Below are positions 21,882 through 30,149 of a stretch of DNA of 32,295 nt, in pieces (position 1 is the stretch's first letter; every line of letters begins with the position of its first letter). The stretch is from Frankiaceae bacterium. GTDB lineage: Bacteria; Actinomycetota; Actinomycetes; BP-191. The stretch is taken from positions 1 to 32,295 of the forward strand of contig DATMES010000018.1 in NCBI GenBank assembly GCA_035556555.1, in the 5' to 3' direction. Made by a program: the position numbers and the translations under genes. The notes below the pieces were generated by a model. That model was not told the DNA's origin. It ran no database searches and worked only from the letters and a program-made list of their open reading frames with translations.

Positions 21882-22619
21882 GTGCGCAGCCACAACCCGG
21901 TCCTGGCCCGGCGAGACACGTTCGCCCAGCCCAGCGTCGCGACGCTGGAGGAGATGTACGCCGCCCCGCGGCGCATGACGGTCGACGACGTCGTCGGCAA
22001 GACGGCGCTGCTGCTCGGCATCCTCGCGGTCACCGCGGCCGCGTCGTGGGCGCTGGAGCTGTACGCGCTCGCCATCCCCGCGATGCTCGTCGGCCTCGTG
22101 CTCGGCCTCGTCGTGACGTTCAAGAAGGAGCCGTCGCCGGGGCTGTCCATTGCGTACGCCGCCGTCGAGGGCGTGTTCCTCGGCGCGATCAGCAGGCTCT
22201 TCGACGAGGCGTACCCCGGCATCGCCGTGCAGGCGATCGGCGGCACGATGCTCTGCTTCGGCGGCGTGCTGATGGCGTACAAGTCGGGCCGGCTGCGCGC
22301 GACGCCGCGCTTCCGCAAGGTCATCGTCAGCGCGATGATGGGCATCTTCGCCCTCTACGCGATCAACCTCGTCATGAGCCTGTTCGGCTCCGGCGGGCTG
22401 CCGGTCATCAACGACTCCACGCCGCTCGGCATCCTCTTCTCGGTCGCCGTCGTCACGGTCGCGGCGCTGTCGTTCGTGCTCGACTTCGAGCTCATCGAGG
22501 AGGCGGAGCGCCAGGGCGCTCCCGAGCGCTTCGCGTGGAAGGCGGCGTTCGGCCTCGTCGTCGGCCTGGTCTGGCTGTACATCGAGATGCTGCGCCTGCT
22601 CGCCAAGCTCCGCGACTGA
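21882..22619 (+). CDS. Bax inhibitor-1/YccA-family membrane protein
   Basis: A 245-residue protein with about seven membrane helices. A soluble N-terminus (NPVLARRDTF, TLEEMYAAPRRMTVDDVVGK) matches actinobacterial members of the family. Typical elements are the central PGLSIAYAAVEGVFLGAISR segment, GGTMLCFGGVLMAYKSG, and the acidic FVLDFELIEEAERQGAPERF loop before the last helices (AAFGLVVGLVWLYIEMLRLL). In other bacteria such proteins act as pH-sensitive calcium leak channels or modulators of membrane proteases; which applies here is unknown. GTG 21882 follows GGAGGAG, so I reject the longer frame from 21591. Downstream lie strong hairpins shared with the convergent gene. Confidence 0.88.
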   Translation: MRSHNPVLARRDTFAQPSVATLEEMYAAPRRMTVDDVVGKTALLLGILAVTAAASWALELYALAIPAMLVGLVLGLVVTFKKEPSPGLSIAYAAVEGVFLGAISRLFDEAYPGIAVQAIGGTMLCFGGVLMAYKSGRLRATPRFRKVIVSAMMGIFALYAINLVMSLFGSGGLPVINDSTPLGILFSVAVVTVAALSFVLDFELIEEAERQGAPERFAWKAAFGLVVGLVWLYIEMLRLLAKLRD

Positions 22620-22626
22620 CGGACCC

Positions 22627-22693
22627 GGGGCGGCGCTCCGCCGTCCCCCCGCCGGTCTCGTTCTGTGGAGATCACCACGCTCGAGACCGGCGG
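22627..22693 (+). terminator. Two successive hairpins after the Bax-inhibitor gene
   Basis: GGGGCGGC/GCCGTCCCC (about 22627-22648) is followed by CCGCCGGTCTCG (22649-22660) pairing perfectly with CGAGACCGGCGG (22682-22693), with a partial GTGG/CCAC stem inside the loop. They begin 8 bases after the gene's stop, consistent with termination of the plus-strand transcript. Confidence 0.6.
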
Positions 22694-22732
22694 CTGGACC
22701 GCACGGTTGAGGGGAACGAGACCCCGGAACGT

Positions 22733-22771
22733 CGAACGGCCCGCGGGACCTAGGTCTCCGCGGGCCGTTCG
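22733..22771. terminator. 14-bp perfect hairpin between convergent genes
   Basis: CGAACGGCCCGCGG (22733-22746) and CCGCGGGCCGTTCG (22758-22771) are exact reverse complements. The 11-base loop itself contains the 10-base palindrome GACCTAGGTC (22747-22756). It lies 22 bases beyond the stop of the minus-strand Asp-box gene, and most likely terminates that gene and backs up the plus-strand terminator. Confidence 0.7.
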
Positions 22772-22792
22772 GCATGTGGGTGGTGCGAGGGG

Positions 22793-24028
22793 CTACGAGG
22801 CCTGCTTCACGAAGCGGACCTCGGTGTTGAAGTTGCCGTCGATGGAGCGGACGTACGAGATGTTCGCCTGAGCGTTGTTGTCGAGCACGACCATCTGGAA
22901 GTCGCCGAGCTCACGGTCGGAACCGCAGTTCAGGCCGTCGGTGCAGATCGGGCCGGTCTTGACCGCCGTGGCGTCCGCGGTGGTCAGCGCCGAGAACGTC
23001 GCGCCGCCGTCGAGGCTCTCCAGGTACTTGAGGTGCCACTGGGCGGAGCCGGAGACGTTGCTCGGGTTGCCGGTCGCGGTCGTGTGGTACAGCGAGACGC
23101 CGACCTTGGAGCCGCGCGCGTCGATCCACGGGAACACCGACGTACCGGTGGTCACGATGGTCTTCGGCGTGCTCCACGTGCTGCCCCAGTTGGCCGACGT
23201 CGCGAACCACACCTTGCTGTTGCTGTTGTTGACCTCGAGCCACGCCGCGACGAGCTTGCCGCCGCCGGCGTTCGCCACGACGGGGAACGACTCGAGGGTC
23301 GAGCCGCCGCCGGTCGGGTCGATGACCCGGCGCGTCCACGTGAGGCCGCCGTTGGTCGAGTACGACCACGCGACGCCGGTAGAGGTGGTGTACGCCACGC
23401 CGACCTTGTCGTCGGTGCCGCCCACGGAGACGCCGGCCTCGGCCACGAGGTAGCCGGACGGGCAAATGCAGTTGCCCTGGTCGAGGGTCGACGCGGCGAG
23501 CGTCTGGACCGGGTAGGTCAGGCCGCCGTCGACCGACTTGCTGACGACGAGGCCGGCCGCGAGCTGGTGGGTGACGTGGTACGTGATGTCGCGGTTGGTG
23601 GTCTGGACCCACTGGCGGTCCTGGACCATCGTGCCCTGGACCTGGTTGGTGACCCAGGTGTTGCCCTTGTCGCTGGAGACGCCGACGCTCGACGAGCCGA
23701 GCCACAGGTCGGTGAACGCCAGCTTGCCGTTGGCCTGGATGGCCATGTCGATGTCGCCGCCGCCGAGGCCGGTGCGGGTCAGGCCGGGCGTGAACAGCCA
23801 GTTGGCGCCGCCGTTGTCGGAACGCCAGATCGAGCTCCACAGCGGAACGCCCGTGGGTCCGTGCACGTAGAGGGTGCCGTCGGGCGCGACCTCGATGCCG
23901 GGCTCGCTGACGTCGTTGGGGCTGACGACGACGGGGGCGTTGAAGGTGGCGGCGCTGGCCGAATTGTTGGGGATGAGCAGGGCCCCCACAGCGACCGCGG
24001 CGAGCGCGGCCTTGATGCTGCGATGCAT
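22793..24028 (-). CDS. Secreted Asp-box (BNR/sialidase-like) repeat protein
   Basis: A 411-residue exported protein. GGAGAAA precedes ATG 24028, and residues 1-27 are a signal peptide (MHRSIKAALAAVAVGALLIP, then NNSASA). The mature protein is a beta-propeller with repeated Asp-box motifs: IWRSDNGGANW, VSSDKGNTW, SKSVDGGLTY, SYSTNGGLTW, ATSANWGSTW and LESLDGGATF. Two Cys pairs (NCICP; ICTDGLNC) probably form disulfides. The family includes sialidases, but I see neither the FRIP motif nor the catalytic Glu/Arg set, so sugar binding or another hydrolase is possible. Very long frames running upstream to 27007 are artefacts that cross several genes. Monocistronic, ending in a strong terminator. 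Confidence 0.8.
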   Translation of the reverse strand: MHRSIKAALAAVAVGALLIPNNSASAATFNAPVVVSPNDVSEPGIEVAPDGTLYVHGPTGVPLWSSIWRSDNGGANWLFTPGLTRTGLGGGDIDMAIQANGKLAFTDLWLGSSSVGVSSDKGNTWVTNQVQGTMVQDRQWVQTTNRDITYHVTHQLAAGLVVSKSVDGGLTYPVQTLAASTLDQGNCICPSGYLVAEAGVSVGGTDDKVGVAYTTSTGVAWSYSTNGGLTWTRRVIDPTGGGSTLESFPVVANAGGGKLVAAWLEVNNSNSKVWFATSANWGSTWSTPKTIVTTGTSVFPWIDARGSKVGVSLYHTTATGNPSNVSGSAQWHLKYLESLDGGATFSALTTADATAVKTGPICTDGLNCGSDRELGDFQMVVLDNNAQANISYVRSIDGNFNTEVRFVKQAS

Positions 24029-24087
24029 CGATTTCTCCAGGTCATAAGGGGTGCGGAAGGGTGCACGATAGCCACAAAAGGGGTGAT

Positions 24088-24130
24088 ATGGAATCCCTAC
24101 CCGGCCCGTCTCGGATAAACGAGATTCCAT
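24088..24130. promoter_or_regulatory. Nested inverted repeats upstream of the Asp-box gene
   Basis: ATGGAATC (24088-24095) pairs with GATTCCAT (24123-24130), and inside it TCTCG (24109-24113) pairs with CGAGA (24120-24124). The stretch is markedly AT-rich for this genome and lies between the CocE-type stop (24151) and the Asp-box start (24028). It could be a terminator for the former or an operator/5'-UTR structure for the latter. Confidence 0.4.
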
Positions 24131-24150
24131 CCTTGTAGTTCGGAACTTTC

Positions 24151-25896
24151 TCAGCCCCGGCAGGGCTGGTTGACGAGCGTGTCGCAAGGCGGGTACGCCG
24201 CCACGACGCCGGTCGCGGGGACGGTGCCGACCACGAGCCGCGACGGCGTCGTACCGCCGGTGTGGACGGTGTCGACCGCCGGGTACGGCACCACCTCGAA
24301 CGCCCGCAGGCCCGTCACCGACAGCGGCGCCTCGACGGTGAGCCGCAGCCTGCTGCCCGCGCGGAACACGTGCCCCGAGGGGAACACCTCGGCCCGCAGC
24401 AGCGCCGGCACACCCGGCGTGAGCGGCACCTGGGTGGCAGCGGTGTGCGGGTGGTACGGCAGCAAGGCCGTCGAGCGCGAGGCGTCCAGCGCCCGGTGCG
24501 ACGCGCGCAGCCAGCCGCGCTGCACGAACGTCTCCTGGCCGTCGGGACGTACCTCCGACAGCGTCACCTGGAGGTCGGTGTCGGTCGCGGTCGACGACAC
24601 CCATAGGTCGGCCGACGCGGAGCCGAGCACCTCGACGTCGCTCGCGAACGGGTCGGTCGTGAACGACACGCCGAACCCCGGCGCCTTGTACGCCATCGTC
24701 TCGGTGTCGCTCCCGCCCGACGCCGCCGAGGAGGCGGGCGCGGGGTAGAGGTACGGCACGCGACCCGCGGCGAGCGGCGCGGCGGGGGTGAGCCTGCCGT
24801 CGGCGGTGAGGTGGTACGTCGTCGCCGCCGGCGTCGGCCACGTCGCGTGCCCCGTGACCCACCGCGGGACGTACGACGGCGTCTGCAGCTCGTGCCAGAC
24901 CTGGACGTGCGGGGTCGTCGTCTCGAAGCCGTTCGCGACGCCGCCGACGTAGCGGTCGAAGAAGTCCTCCTGCAGGTCGGCGAACGCCGGCGCGACGACG
25001 CTGACGCCGTGGTTGCCGTTGGTCAGCACGTGGAACGACGTCGCCGGGTCGAGCGCGCGCAGCGCGGAGGAGATGCGGCCGCTGACCTGCTCGTCCTGCC
25101 ACGCGGTCTGTGACAGCACGGCGGCGTCGACGTCGGCGATCCGGTCGCCGAGAGAGCGCGCCCAGAACGCGTCGTCGTACGGGTGCTGCGCTGCCTGCGC
25201 GGCGACGACCTTGTCCGGCGCGGTGTGCCCCGCCGTGTTCGCGACGCACCTGGCGTCGCCGTCCTCGGCGACGACCAGCGGGTTGTCCTGGTAGCTCGTG
25301 CCCTTCTGCAGCGCCGTCCACGCCGTGGGGAACGTCGCGTTGTAGATCCCGCCCGGGTACGCCACGTCGCGGTACAGGTCGGTCAGCGCGGCGGCCGGCG
25401 CGATCGCGGCGAGGTGCGGCGGGTCGAGCGCGGCGACGTACAGCGACATGATCGCCGGCATCGAGACGCCGAACATGCCGACGCTGCCGTTGGACCACGG
25501 CTGCCGCGCCGCCCACTCGACGACCTCGTAGCCGTCGAGCGCCCACTGGTGCGAGAAGACGTCGAAAGTCCCCTCCGAGCAGCCGGAGCCGCGGACGTTG
25601 ACGCCGAGGATCGCGTAGCCCTTCGCGCGCATCCTGGGGCCGAACAGGTCCTGGCCGTTCTCGTACGGGTTGGTGCCGGCGGCGTACCCGTCGTACTGCA
25701 GCAGCACCGGCCACGGTCCTGGCCCGCTGTCGGGGAGGAACACCGTGTACCGCAGGTCCGTGCCGTCGGGCATGGTGACGTAGCCGGCGTCGTACGGCCA
25801 CGACGTCAGCGGCGGCGGCTCGCCCGCGCCGGCGGGCGTGAGAAGCGCCGCGAGCAGCGCGAGGACGAGCAGGACGGTGCCGCGGGCACGGGACAT
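24151..25896 (-). CDS. Secreted CocE/NonD-family alpha/beta hydrolase
   Basis: A 581-residue exported hydrolase of the X-Pro dipeptidyl-peptidase/cocaine esterase family. A signal peptide (residues 1-24, LLVLALLAALLTPAGAG) is followed by PDGTDLRYTVFLP and NVRGSGCSEGTF near the oxyanion region. The nucleophile strand GSVGMFGVSMPAIMSLYV has Ser but lacks the usual glycine after it. PYLYPAPA and SADLWVSSTATDTDLQVTL belong to the C-terminal jelly-roll domain that ends near residue 560. A candidate catalytic His lies in LTNGNHGVS. GGAG lies 7 bases before ATG 25896; ten further upstream residues have no ribosome site. It probably cleaves peptides or esters outside the cell. Single gene, divergent from the DUF2207 gene. 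Confidence 0.85.
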   Translation of the reverse strand: MSRARGTVLLVLALLAALLTPAGAGEPPPLTSWPYDAGYVTMPDGTDLRYTVFLPDSGPGPWPVLLQYDGYAAGTNPYENGQDLFGPRMRAKGYAILGVNVRGSGCSEGTFDVFSHQWALDGYEVVEWAARQPWSNGSVGMFGVSMPAIMSLYVAALDPPHLAAIAPAAALTDLYRDVAYPGGIYNATFPTAWTALQKGTSYQDNPLVVAEDGDARCVANTAGHTAPDKVVAAQAAQHPYDDAFWARSLGDRIADVDAAVLSQTAWQDEQVSGRISSALRALDPATSFHVLTNGNHGVSVVAPAFADLQEDFFDRYVGGVANGFETTTPHVQVWHELQTPSYVPRWVTGHATWPTPAATTYHLTADGRLTPAAPLAAGRVPYLYPAPASSAASGGSDTETMAYKAPGFGVSFTTDPFASDVEVLGSASADLWVSSTATDTDLQVTLSEVRPDGQETFVQRGWLRASHRALDASRSTALLPYHPHTAATQVPLTPGVPALLRAEVFPSGHVFRAGSRLRLTVEAPLSVTGLRAFEVVPYPAVDTVHTGGTTPSRLVVGTVPATGVVAAYPPCDTLVNQPCRG

Positions 25897-25981
25897 CGCT
25901 GGGCTCCATGACGGTAGGGGTCGCACAGGAGAGACGCGTGAGGTGCGAAAGGTTCGCGCGCGGATGTGCGACAGTCGCCGC

Positions 25982-27799
25982 GTGACCAGGGTCCTGCGCG
26001 CCCTCGCGGCGCTCGCGGTGGCGGCGGCGTCGATGGCGCCGGGGAGCGCGTCGGCCCAGCTGGAGGGGTTCGAGCGGATACGGCGCTACGACGTCCGGCT
26101 CGACCTCGCGCGCAGCGGCCGCCTGCGCGTCGTGGAGACGATCGACTACTCGTTCGGCGTCGCGCCCAAGCGCGGCATCTTCCGCACCATCCCCGTGCGC
26201 TTCCGCTACGACGAGACGCACGACCGGATCTACCCGCTCGGCGGGCTGCGCGTCACCAGCCCGACCGGCGCGCCCACGGAGACCCAGGTCACCGACGAGG
26301 GCGGCTCGAAGAAGATCCGCATCGGCGACCCCGACCGGACGATCACCGGCGACCACACGTACGTCATCGCGTACGACGTCGACGGCGCGGTCAACAGGTT
26401 CGAGGGCCACGACGAGCTGTTCTGGAACGCCATCGGGCACGAGTGGTTCGTCCTCGTCGAACGCGTGTCTGTCACCCTGCGGACCGAGGGCGGCACGGTC
26501 AGCGCGGTCGCCTGCTACGCCGGCCCGCAGGGCAGCCTCACGCCGTGCCGGACGTCCCGCGCCACCGGCACCTCGGCGACGTACGGCCACGGTCTCCTCA
26601 GCCCGACGAACGGCGTGAGCGTCGTCGCCGCGCTGCCCCACGGGTACGCCGCCGCGCCCGGCCCGGTGCTGAAGGAGCGGTGGACGTTCAGGAAGGCGTT
26701 CTCGACGGAAGCCGGGCCTCTCGGCCTCGCCGTCGCCGTCCTGGTCGCGAGCCTCGGCACGCTGGTCGTCCTGGTCTCCCGGCGGGGGCGCGACCGCTAC
26801 TACTCGGGCCTGACGCCGGGGCTGGAGCCGGCGGCGGGGGAGACGTTCCCCGAGGAGCCGCTGCCACTGACCGGGCGCGGCGAGGTGTCCGTCGACTTCA
26901 CGCCGGGCGCCGACATGCGGCCCGCCCTGATGGGCGTGCTCGTGGACGAGCGCGCGGACCCGCTCGACGTCACGGCGACGATCGTCGACCTCGCCGTACG
27001 CCGCCACCTCACCATCGAGGAGCTGCCGCGGCAGGGCCTGTTCGGCCGGCGGGACTGGCGGCTGACGCGCCTCGACGGGCCAGACGAGCGCCTGCGCCCG
27101 TGGGAGAGCGGGCTCATCATGGCGCTGTTCCGCACCGGCGACGTGGTGCTCATGTCCGACCTGAAGAACGAGTTCGCCGACGACCTGCGCACGATCCAGG
27201 GCCAGCTCTACGACGAGGTCGTCGCGCGGGGCTGGTTCACCCGCCGCCCTGACGAGGTGCGTGGCAAGTGGGGCGGCATCGCCAAGGCGTTGGTCGTCGT
27301 CGCGGGTATCGCGACGTACGCGCTCGCGCGCTTCACGACGTTCGGCCTCACCGGCGTCGCGCTGGTGCTCGCCGCGCTGGCGCTGCTGGTGCTGAGCCCG
27401 CGGCTGCCGTTCCGGACGGGGCGCGGCACCGCGGCGCTCGACCGCGCGCGGGCGTTCCGCCGCTACCTCGTCACCGCCGAGGTGGAGCAGCTGCGTGCCG
27501 AGGAGCGGGCCGGGATCTTCGCGCGCTACCTGCCGTACGCCGTCGTCATGGGCGAGGCCGAGCGCTGGGCGAAGGCGTTCGCCGACCTGGGTGCGCAGCA
27601 GCAGGACCTGTACTGGTACAGCGGCCCGGCGGGCTGGTCACCGATGCACATCGGCGACTCGATCACGTCGTTCTCGTCCACGACCGCGGGCACCATCGCG
27701 TCCACCCCCGGCGGCGTCGGCGGGTCGAGCGGCTTCTCCGGCGGCGGAGGCGGCGGCTCGGGCGGGGGCGGCGGCGGAGGTGGCGGCGGCTCCTGGTGA
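25982..27799 (+). CDS. DUF2207 membrane protein with glycine-rich tail
   Basis: A 605-residue membrane protein. A signal peptide (~1-25) is followed by an extracytoplasmic DUF2207 domain (~26-235; RYDVRLDLARSGRLRVVETI, FGVAPKRGIFRTIPVRF, NAIGHEWFV). A transmembrane helix (~247-265) leads into a cytoplasmic stretch, then a pair of helices (~434-475), AVVMGEAERWAKAFADLG, and a tail of almost pure glycine ending GSW. This architecture is widespread in actinobacteria; the function is unknown. Start is uncertain: GTG 25982 lies 6 bases after GACAGT, fitting a leaderless start, while ATG 25964 would add six residues. It ends 4 bases before the convergent lipoprotein gene stop. Confidence 0.82.
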   Translation: MTRVLRALAALAVAAASMAPGSASAQLEGFERIRRYDVRLDLARSGRLRVVETIDYSFGVAPKRGIFRTIPVRFRYDETHDRIYPLGGLRVTSPTGAPTETQVTDEGGSKKIRIGDPDRTITGDHTYVIAYDVDGAVNRFEGHDELFWNAIGHEWFVLVERVSVTLRTEGGTVSAVACYAGPQGSLTPCRTSRATGTSATYGHGLLSPTNGVSVVAALPHGYAAAPGPVLKERWTFRKAFSTEAGPLGLAVAVLVASLGTLVVLVSRRGRDRYYSGLTPGLEPAAGETFPEEPLPLTGRGEVSVDFTPGADMRPALMGVLVDERADPLDVTATIVDLAVRRHLTIEELPRQGLFGRRDWRLTRLDGPDERLRPWESGLIMALFRTGDVVLMSDLKNEFADDLRTIQGQLYDEVVARGWFTRRPDEVRGKWGGIAKALVVVAGIATYALARFTTFGLTGVALVLAALALLVLSPRLPFRTGRGTAALDRARAFRRYLVTAEVEQLRAEERAGIFARYLPYAVVMGEAERWAKAFADLGAQQQDLYWYSGPAGWSPMHIGDSITSFSSTTAGTIASTPGGVGGSSGFSGGGGGGSGGGGGGGGGGSW

Positions 27800-27803
27800 G
27801 CCG

Positions 27804-28589
27804 CTAGGACGCGATCGTCGCCGAGCGCACAGAGAAGTTCATGACGTTGACGGTCGTCTTGCCGTCGTCGCTGCGGACGTACGCGCCCGCGTAGCCCTTC
27901 GTCAGCGGCGACTCGGCATCGGTCGTACGGCCGATCTCGGTGTCGTTGACCTTGAGGATCAGGTGCGCGGGGCCGCCGTCCTGGCCGCCCGCGCAGGTCG
28001 CCGCCACCCGGAACGCCGACCCGCCCGGCGCAGGCGACGTGCCCTCGGCGAGGACCCGCGCGCCGTCGGGGCCGTGCTCGGAGATCCGCCACGGGATCTG
28101 CCCGGTGCGGCGCAGGTCGTAGCCGATGGCGAAGCTGTAGCGCTGGTCGTCGAGGTCGCGGCAGGTCAGCCCGAACAGGTCCGTGTGGCCGGTCGCGAGC
28201 GTCGTCTGCAGCAGCGCGCTGACCTCGTAGCTCTCCAGCTGCTCCGGCTTGACGCCGCGGAACTCCGGGTGCGGGAACACGTGCAGGCTCGGCGCCTTGA
28301 CGTTGATCGTGTACAGCGGCGAGGCGTAGTCGTCGTGTACGACGTACTGCACCTGGTCGGTGTCCTTCTGCGTCCACCCCTTCGACTTGTCGGAGAAGTC
28401 GTCGGAGTAGAACGGCGCGCCGTACGTGATCGACGCCTCCGTCGCGGTCGGCGTCGGGGACGCGCTCGGGCTCTCGCTCACCGGGGGAGCCGACGAGGAC
28501 GTCGGCGACGCCTTCGGCTTCGACTCACCTCCGCAGGCCACGCCCCCGAGGAGGCACACCGCCGCCAGGACCACCGTCGTACGTCGCAC
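27804..28589 (-). CDS. Lipoprotein with lectin-like (concanavalin-type) domain
   Basis: A 261-residue exported lipoprotein. The signal peptide ends LLGGVACGG, so Cys19 is lipidated; a Ser/Pro/Thr-rich spacer (~25-55) follows. The body starts YSDDFSDKSKGWTQ and continues with YTINVKAPSLHVFPHPEF, TDLFGLTCRDLDDQRYSFAI, HLILKVNDTEIGR and GYAGAYVRSDDG. This matches bacterial lipoproteins with a jelly-roll fold related to DUF1080/laminin-G-like domains, which probably bind carbohydrate or wall polymer. GTG 28589 has GGAGG 10 bases before it; longer frames upstream lack signal features. The 222 bases before it (28590-28811) hold only GC-rich sequence and no supported gene. Confidence 0.75.
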   Translation of the reverse strand: MRRTTVVLAAVCLLGGVACGGESKPKASPTSSSAPPVSESPSASPTPTATEASITYGAPFYSDDFSDKSKGWTQKDTDQVQYVVHDDYASPLYTINVKAPSLHVFPHPEFRGVKPEQLESYEVSALLQTTLATGHTDLFGLTCRDLDDQRYSFAIGYDLRRTGQIPWRISEHGPDGARVLAEGTSPAPGGSAFRVAATCAGGQDGGPAHLILKVNDTEIGRTTDAESPLTKGYAGAYVRSDDGKTTVNVMNFSVRSATIAS

Positions 28590-28811
28590 TGTGCGCAGAC
28601 CTCCGCCACTCGTTCCACCCGGACCCCCGCCCCTCGATCGTGCCCGGCGGAGGGGCGGGCGCGTGGCGAAACGGGCGAAGTCGTTACCCGGCCGAGTCCC
28701 GTGACGTGGTGCCCCGCGCCCGGTTACTGGTGAGTAGCGACGCGCGCCGAGCACGAACTGGTGACCGGCGACGTCGCCACTCACCGGTACCGGCGGCGGG
28801 GCCGATCCGGG

Positions 28812-29387
28812 TCAGCCGGCGGACTCCGACGGGACCGGCGGGCGGTGGTCGCGGCGCAGGCGCTCGTGCGCGCGCTCGATCTCGGTGATGTTCCCGATGC
28901 TGAACGCGCGCGCGGTGCCGCCCTCCACGACGGCGACGACGTGCACCTCGTCGCCGGCCTTGACGTCGGCGCCATCCCCGAACGCGCCGCGGACGAGCGT
29001 GTCGTCGTCGATGGCGTACGTCCGCGTGAACCCGTCCTCGCTCCTGACGGTGATGGAGCTGGCGCTGACGGCGGTCGCCTCGCCGTTCTGCGTCGCCATC
29101 GTGCGGTAGCCGCCCTCGGGGGCGCGGGTGACGTACTCACCGTGCAGCACGCCCTTGCCGAGCTTCATGCCGCCGCGGTGGTGACCGAACGGCCCGCGCG
29201 GGCCGCGGTGCAGGCGCTCCGCCTTGGGGGAACGGTCCGGGGCCGGGCTCGGGTCGCCGGACTGGGCGCTCGCGACGCCGAGGCCGGCGAGCACGAGGCC
29301 GCCGACGAGGCCGGCGGCGACGAGCCCGGTCGCGCGCAGGCGGCGCGGACGGGGCGCGGGCTGGGGGACTTCGACGGTGTCGTCCAT
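28812..29387 (-). CDS. DUF5666-like exported protein, paralogue A
   Basis: A 191-residue protein with an N-terminal membrane helix/signal (RATGLVAAGLVGGLVLAGLG, ~20-39, then VASAQ), a His/Gly/Arg-rich stretch (PFGHHRGGMKLGKG) and a small beta-barrel of DUF5666 type: ATQNGEATAVSASSITVRSE, DGFTRTYAIDDDTLV, AGDEVHVVAVVEGG. It closely resembles the next gene (29493-30047), so the two are tandem duplicates. ATG 29387 is preceded at 6 bases by GAGAAT, a leaderless-type -10, whereas paralogue B has a Shine-Dalgarno sequence. The function is unknown. The His-rich segment might bind metal (inference). Confidence 0.78.
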   Translation of the reverse strand: MDDTVEVPQPAPRPRRLRATGLVAAGLVGGLVLAGLGVASAQSGDPSPAPDRSPKAERLHRGPRGPFGHHRGGMKLGKGVLHGEYVTRAPEGGYRTMATQNGEATAVSASSITVRSEDGFTRTYAIDDDTLVRGAFGDGADVKAGDEVHVVAVVEGGTARAFSIGNITEIERAHERLRRDHRPPVPSESAG

Positions 29388-29448
29388 GACCGCATTCTCG
29401 CGCGCCAACCTGAACGCCGGCTGAGAGCAGCCTGTCAGTTCCGCGCCT

Positions 29449-29479
29449 GGGACCCGGCCGCAGGGCACGGCCGGGTCCC
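29449..29479 (-). terminator. 12-bp perfect hairpin after DUF5666 paralogue B
   Basis: GGGACCCGGCCG (29449-29460) and CGGCCGGGTCCC (29468-29479) are exact reverse complements around a 7-base loop, 14 bases beyond the minus-strand stop at 29493. It separates the two paralogues, so paralogue A very likely has its own promoter (29388-29448). Confidence 0.7.
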
Positions 29480-29492
29480 TGGGACGCACGCG

Positions 29493-30047
29493 CTACGTCG
29501 CCGAGGACGCGGTCGCCTCCGCCTCCGGCGCCGGCGGGCGGGGCGCCCAGCGCTCGCGCAGGCGCCGCACCTGCGTGCCGTCGTTGACGCTGACGGCACT
29601 GGCCTTGCCGTCCACGACGAGCGCCTTCACGTGGACGTCGTCGCCATCCTCGACGTCGGCGATGCCCTCGTTGCCGGCGTTGACGAGCGTGTTGTCGTCG
29701 ACGGCGTACGTCCGCGAGAAGCCGTCCTCGCTCCGTACGGTGATCGACGTCGCGCTGACCGCCGTCACCTCGCCCTGCTGCGTGGCGATGGTCTGGTAGC
29801 CGCCGTCCGGCGCGGCCGTGACGAACTCGCCGTGGATGCCCATGCCGTGCCCGCGCGGGCCGTGGTGGCCGCGCTTGCCGCCGGGCGCCAGCGGGGCGCT
29901 CTGCTCGGTGTCGTCGCCGGGGGTCGACGGGGCCGGGGTCTGGGCGCTCGCGGTGGCGAAGCCGGCGAGCACGAACCCGCCGACGAGGCCGGCGCCGATC
30001 AGCGCGACGGTACGGCCGCGGCGCGGCGCCGGTGTGGTCTCGTCCAT
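29493..30047 (-). CDS. DUF5666-like exported protein, paralogue B
   Basis: A 184-residue protein with the same plan as the gene at 28812-29387: cytoplasmic basic start, membrane helix/signal (TVALIGAGLVGGFVLAGFAT then ASAQ), a His/Gly-rich segment (KRGHHGPRGHGMGIHGEF) and the DUF5666 barrel (ATQQGEVTAVSATSITVRSE, DGFSRTYAVDDNTLV, DGDDVHVKALVVDG). The ATG at 30047 has AAGGAG with 7-base spacing. The C-terminal tail (RWAPRPPAPEAEATASSAT) is unique. The barrel is roughly two-thirds identical to paralogue A by eye, the tails are not similar. It lies downstream of the ABC transporter genes and may be co-transcribed with them. Confidence 0.78.
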   Translation of the reverse strand: MDETTPAPRRGRTVALIGAGLVGGFVLAGFATASAQTPAPSTPGDDTEQSAPLAPGGKRGHHGPRGHGMGIHGEFVTAAPDGGYQTIATQQGEVTAVSATSITVRSEDGFSRTYAVDDNTLVNAGNEGIADVEDGDDVHVKALVVDGKASAVSVNDGTQVRRLRERWAPRPPAPEAEATASSAT

Positions 30048-30149
30048 GAGTGGCTCCTTGGCGGTGATGAGCCCGCCTGCCGGGCTCGCTGGAGACCACG
30101 ATCGGCGGCGTACCTGGGATGTCCCTGGGAGCGCCGTACGGGGTTGCTG

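Noticed and set aside
22793-27007. 1404-codon minus-strand frame joined to the Asp-box protein
   Set aside because: It crosses the CocE and DUF2207 genes; only the last 411 residues, with signal peptide and ribosome site at 24028, are a gene.
27700-27799. GGC/GGA-rich tract as a tandem repeat or disordered insertion
   Set aside because: It encodes the Gly-rich tail ending in Trp that is typical of DUF2207 proteins.
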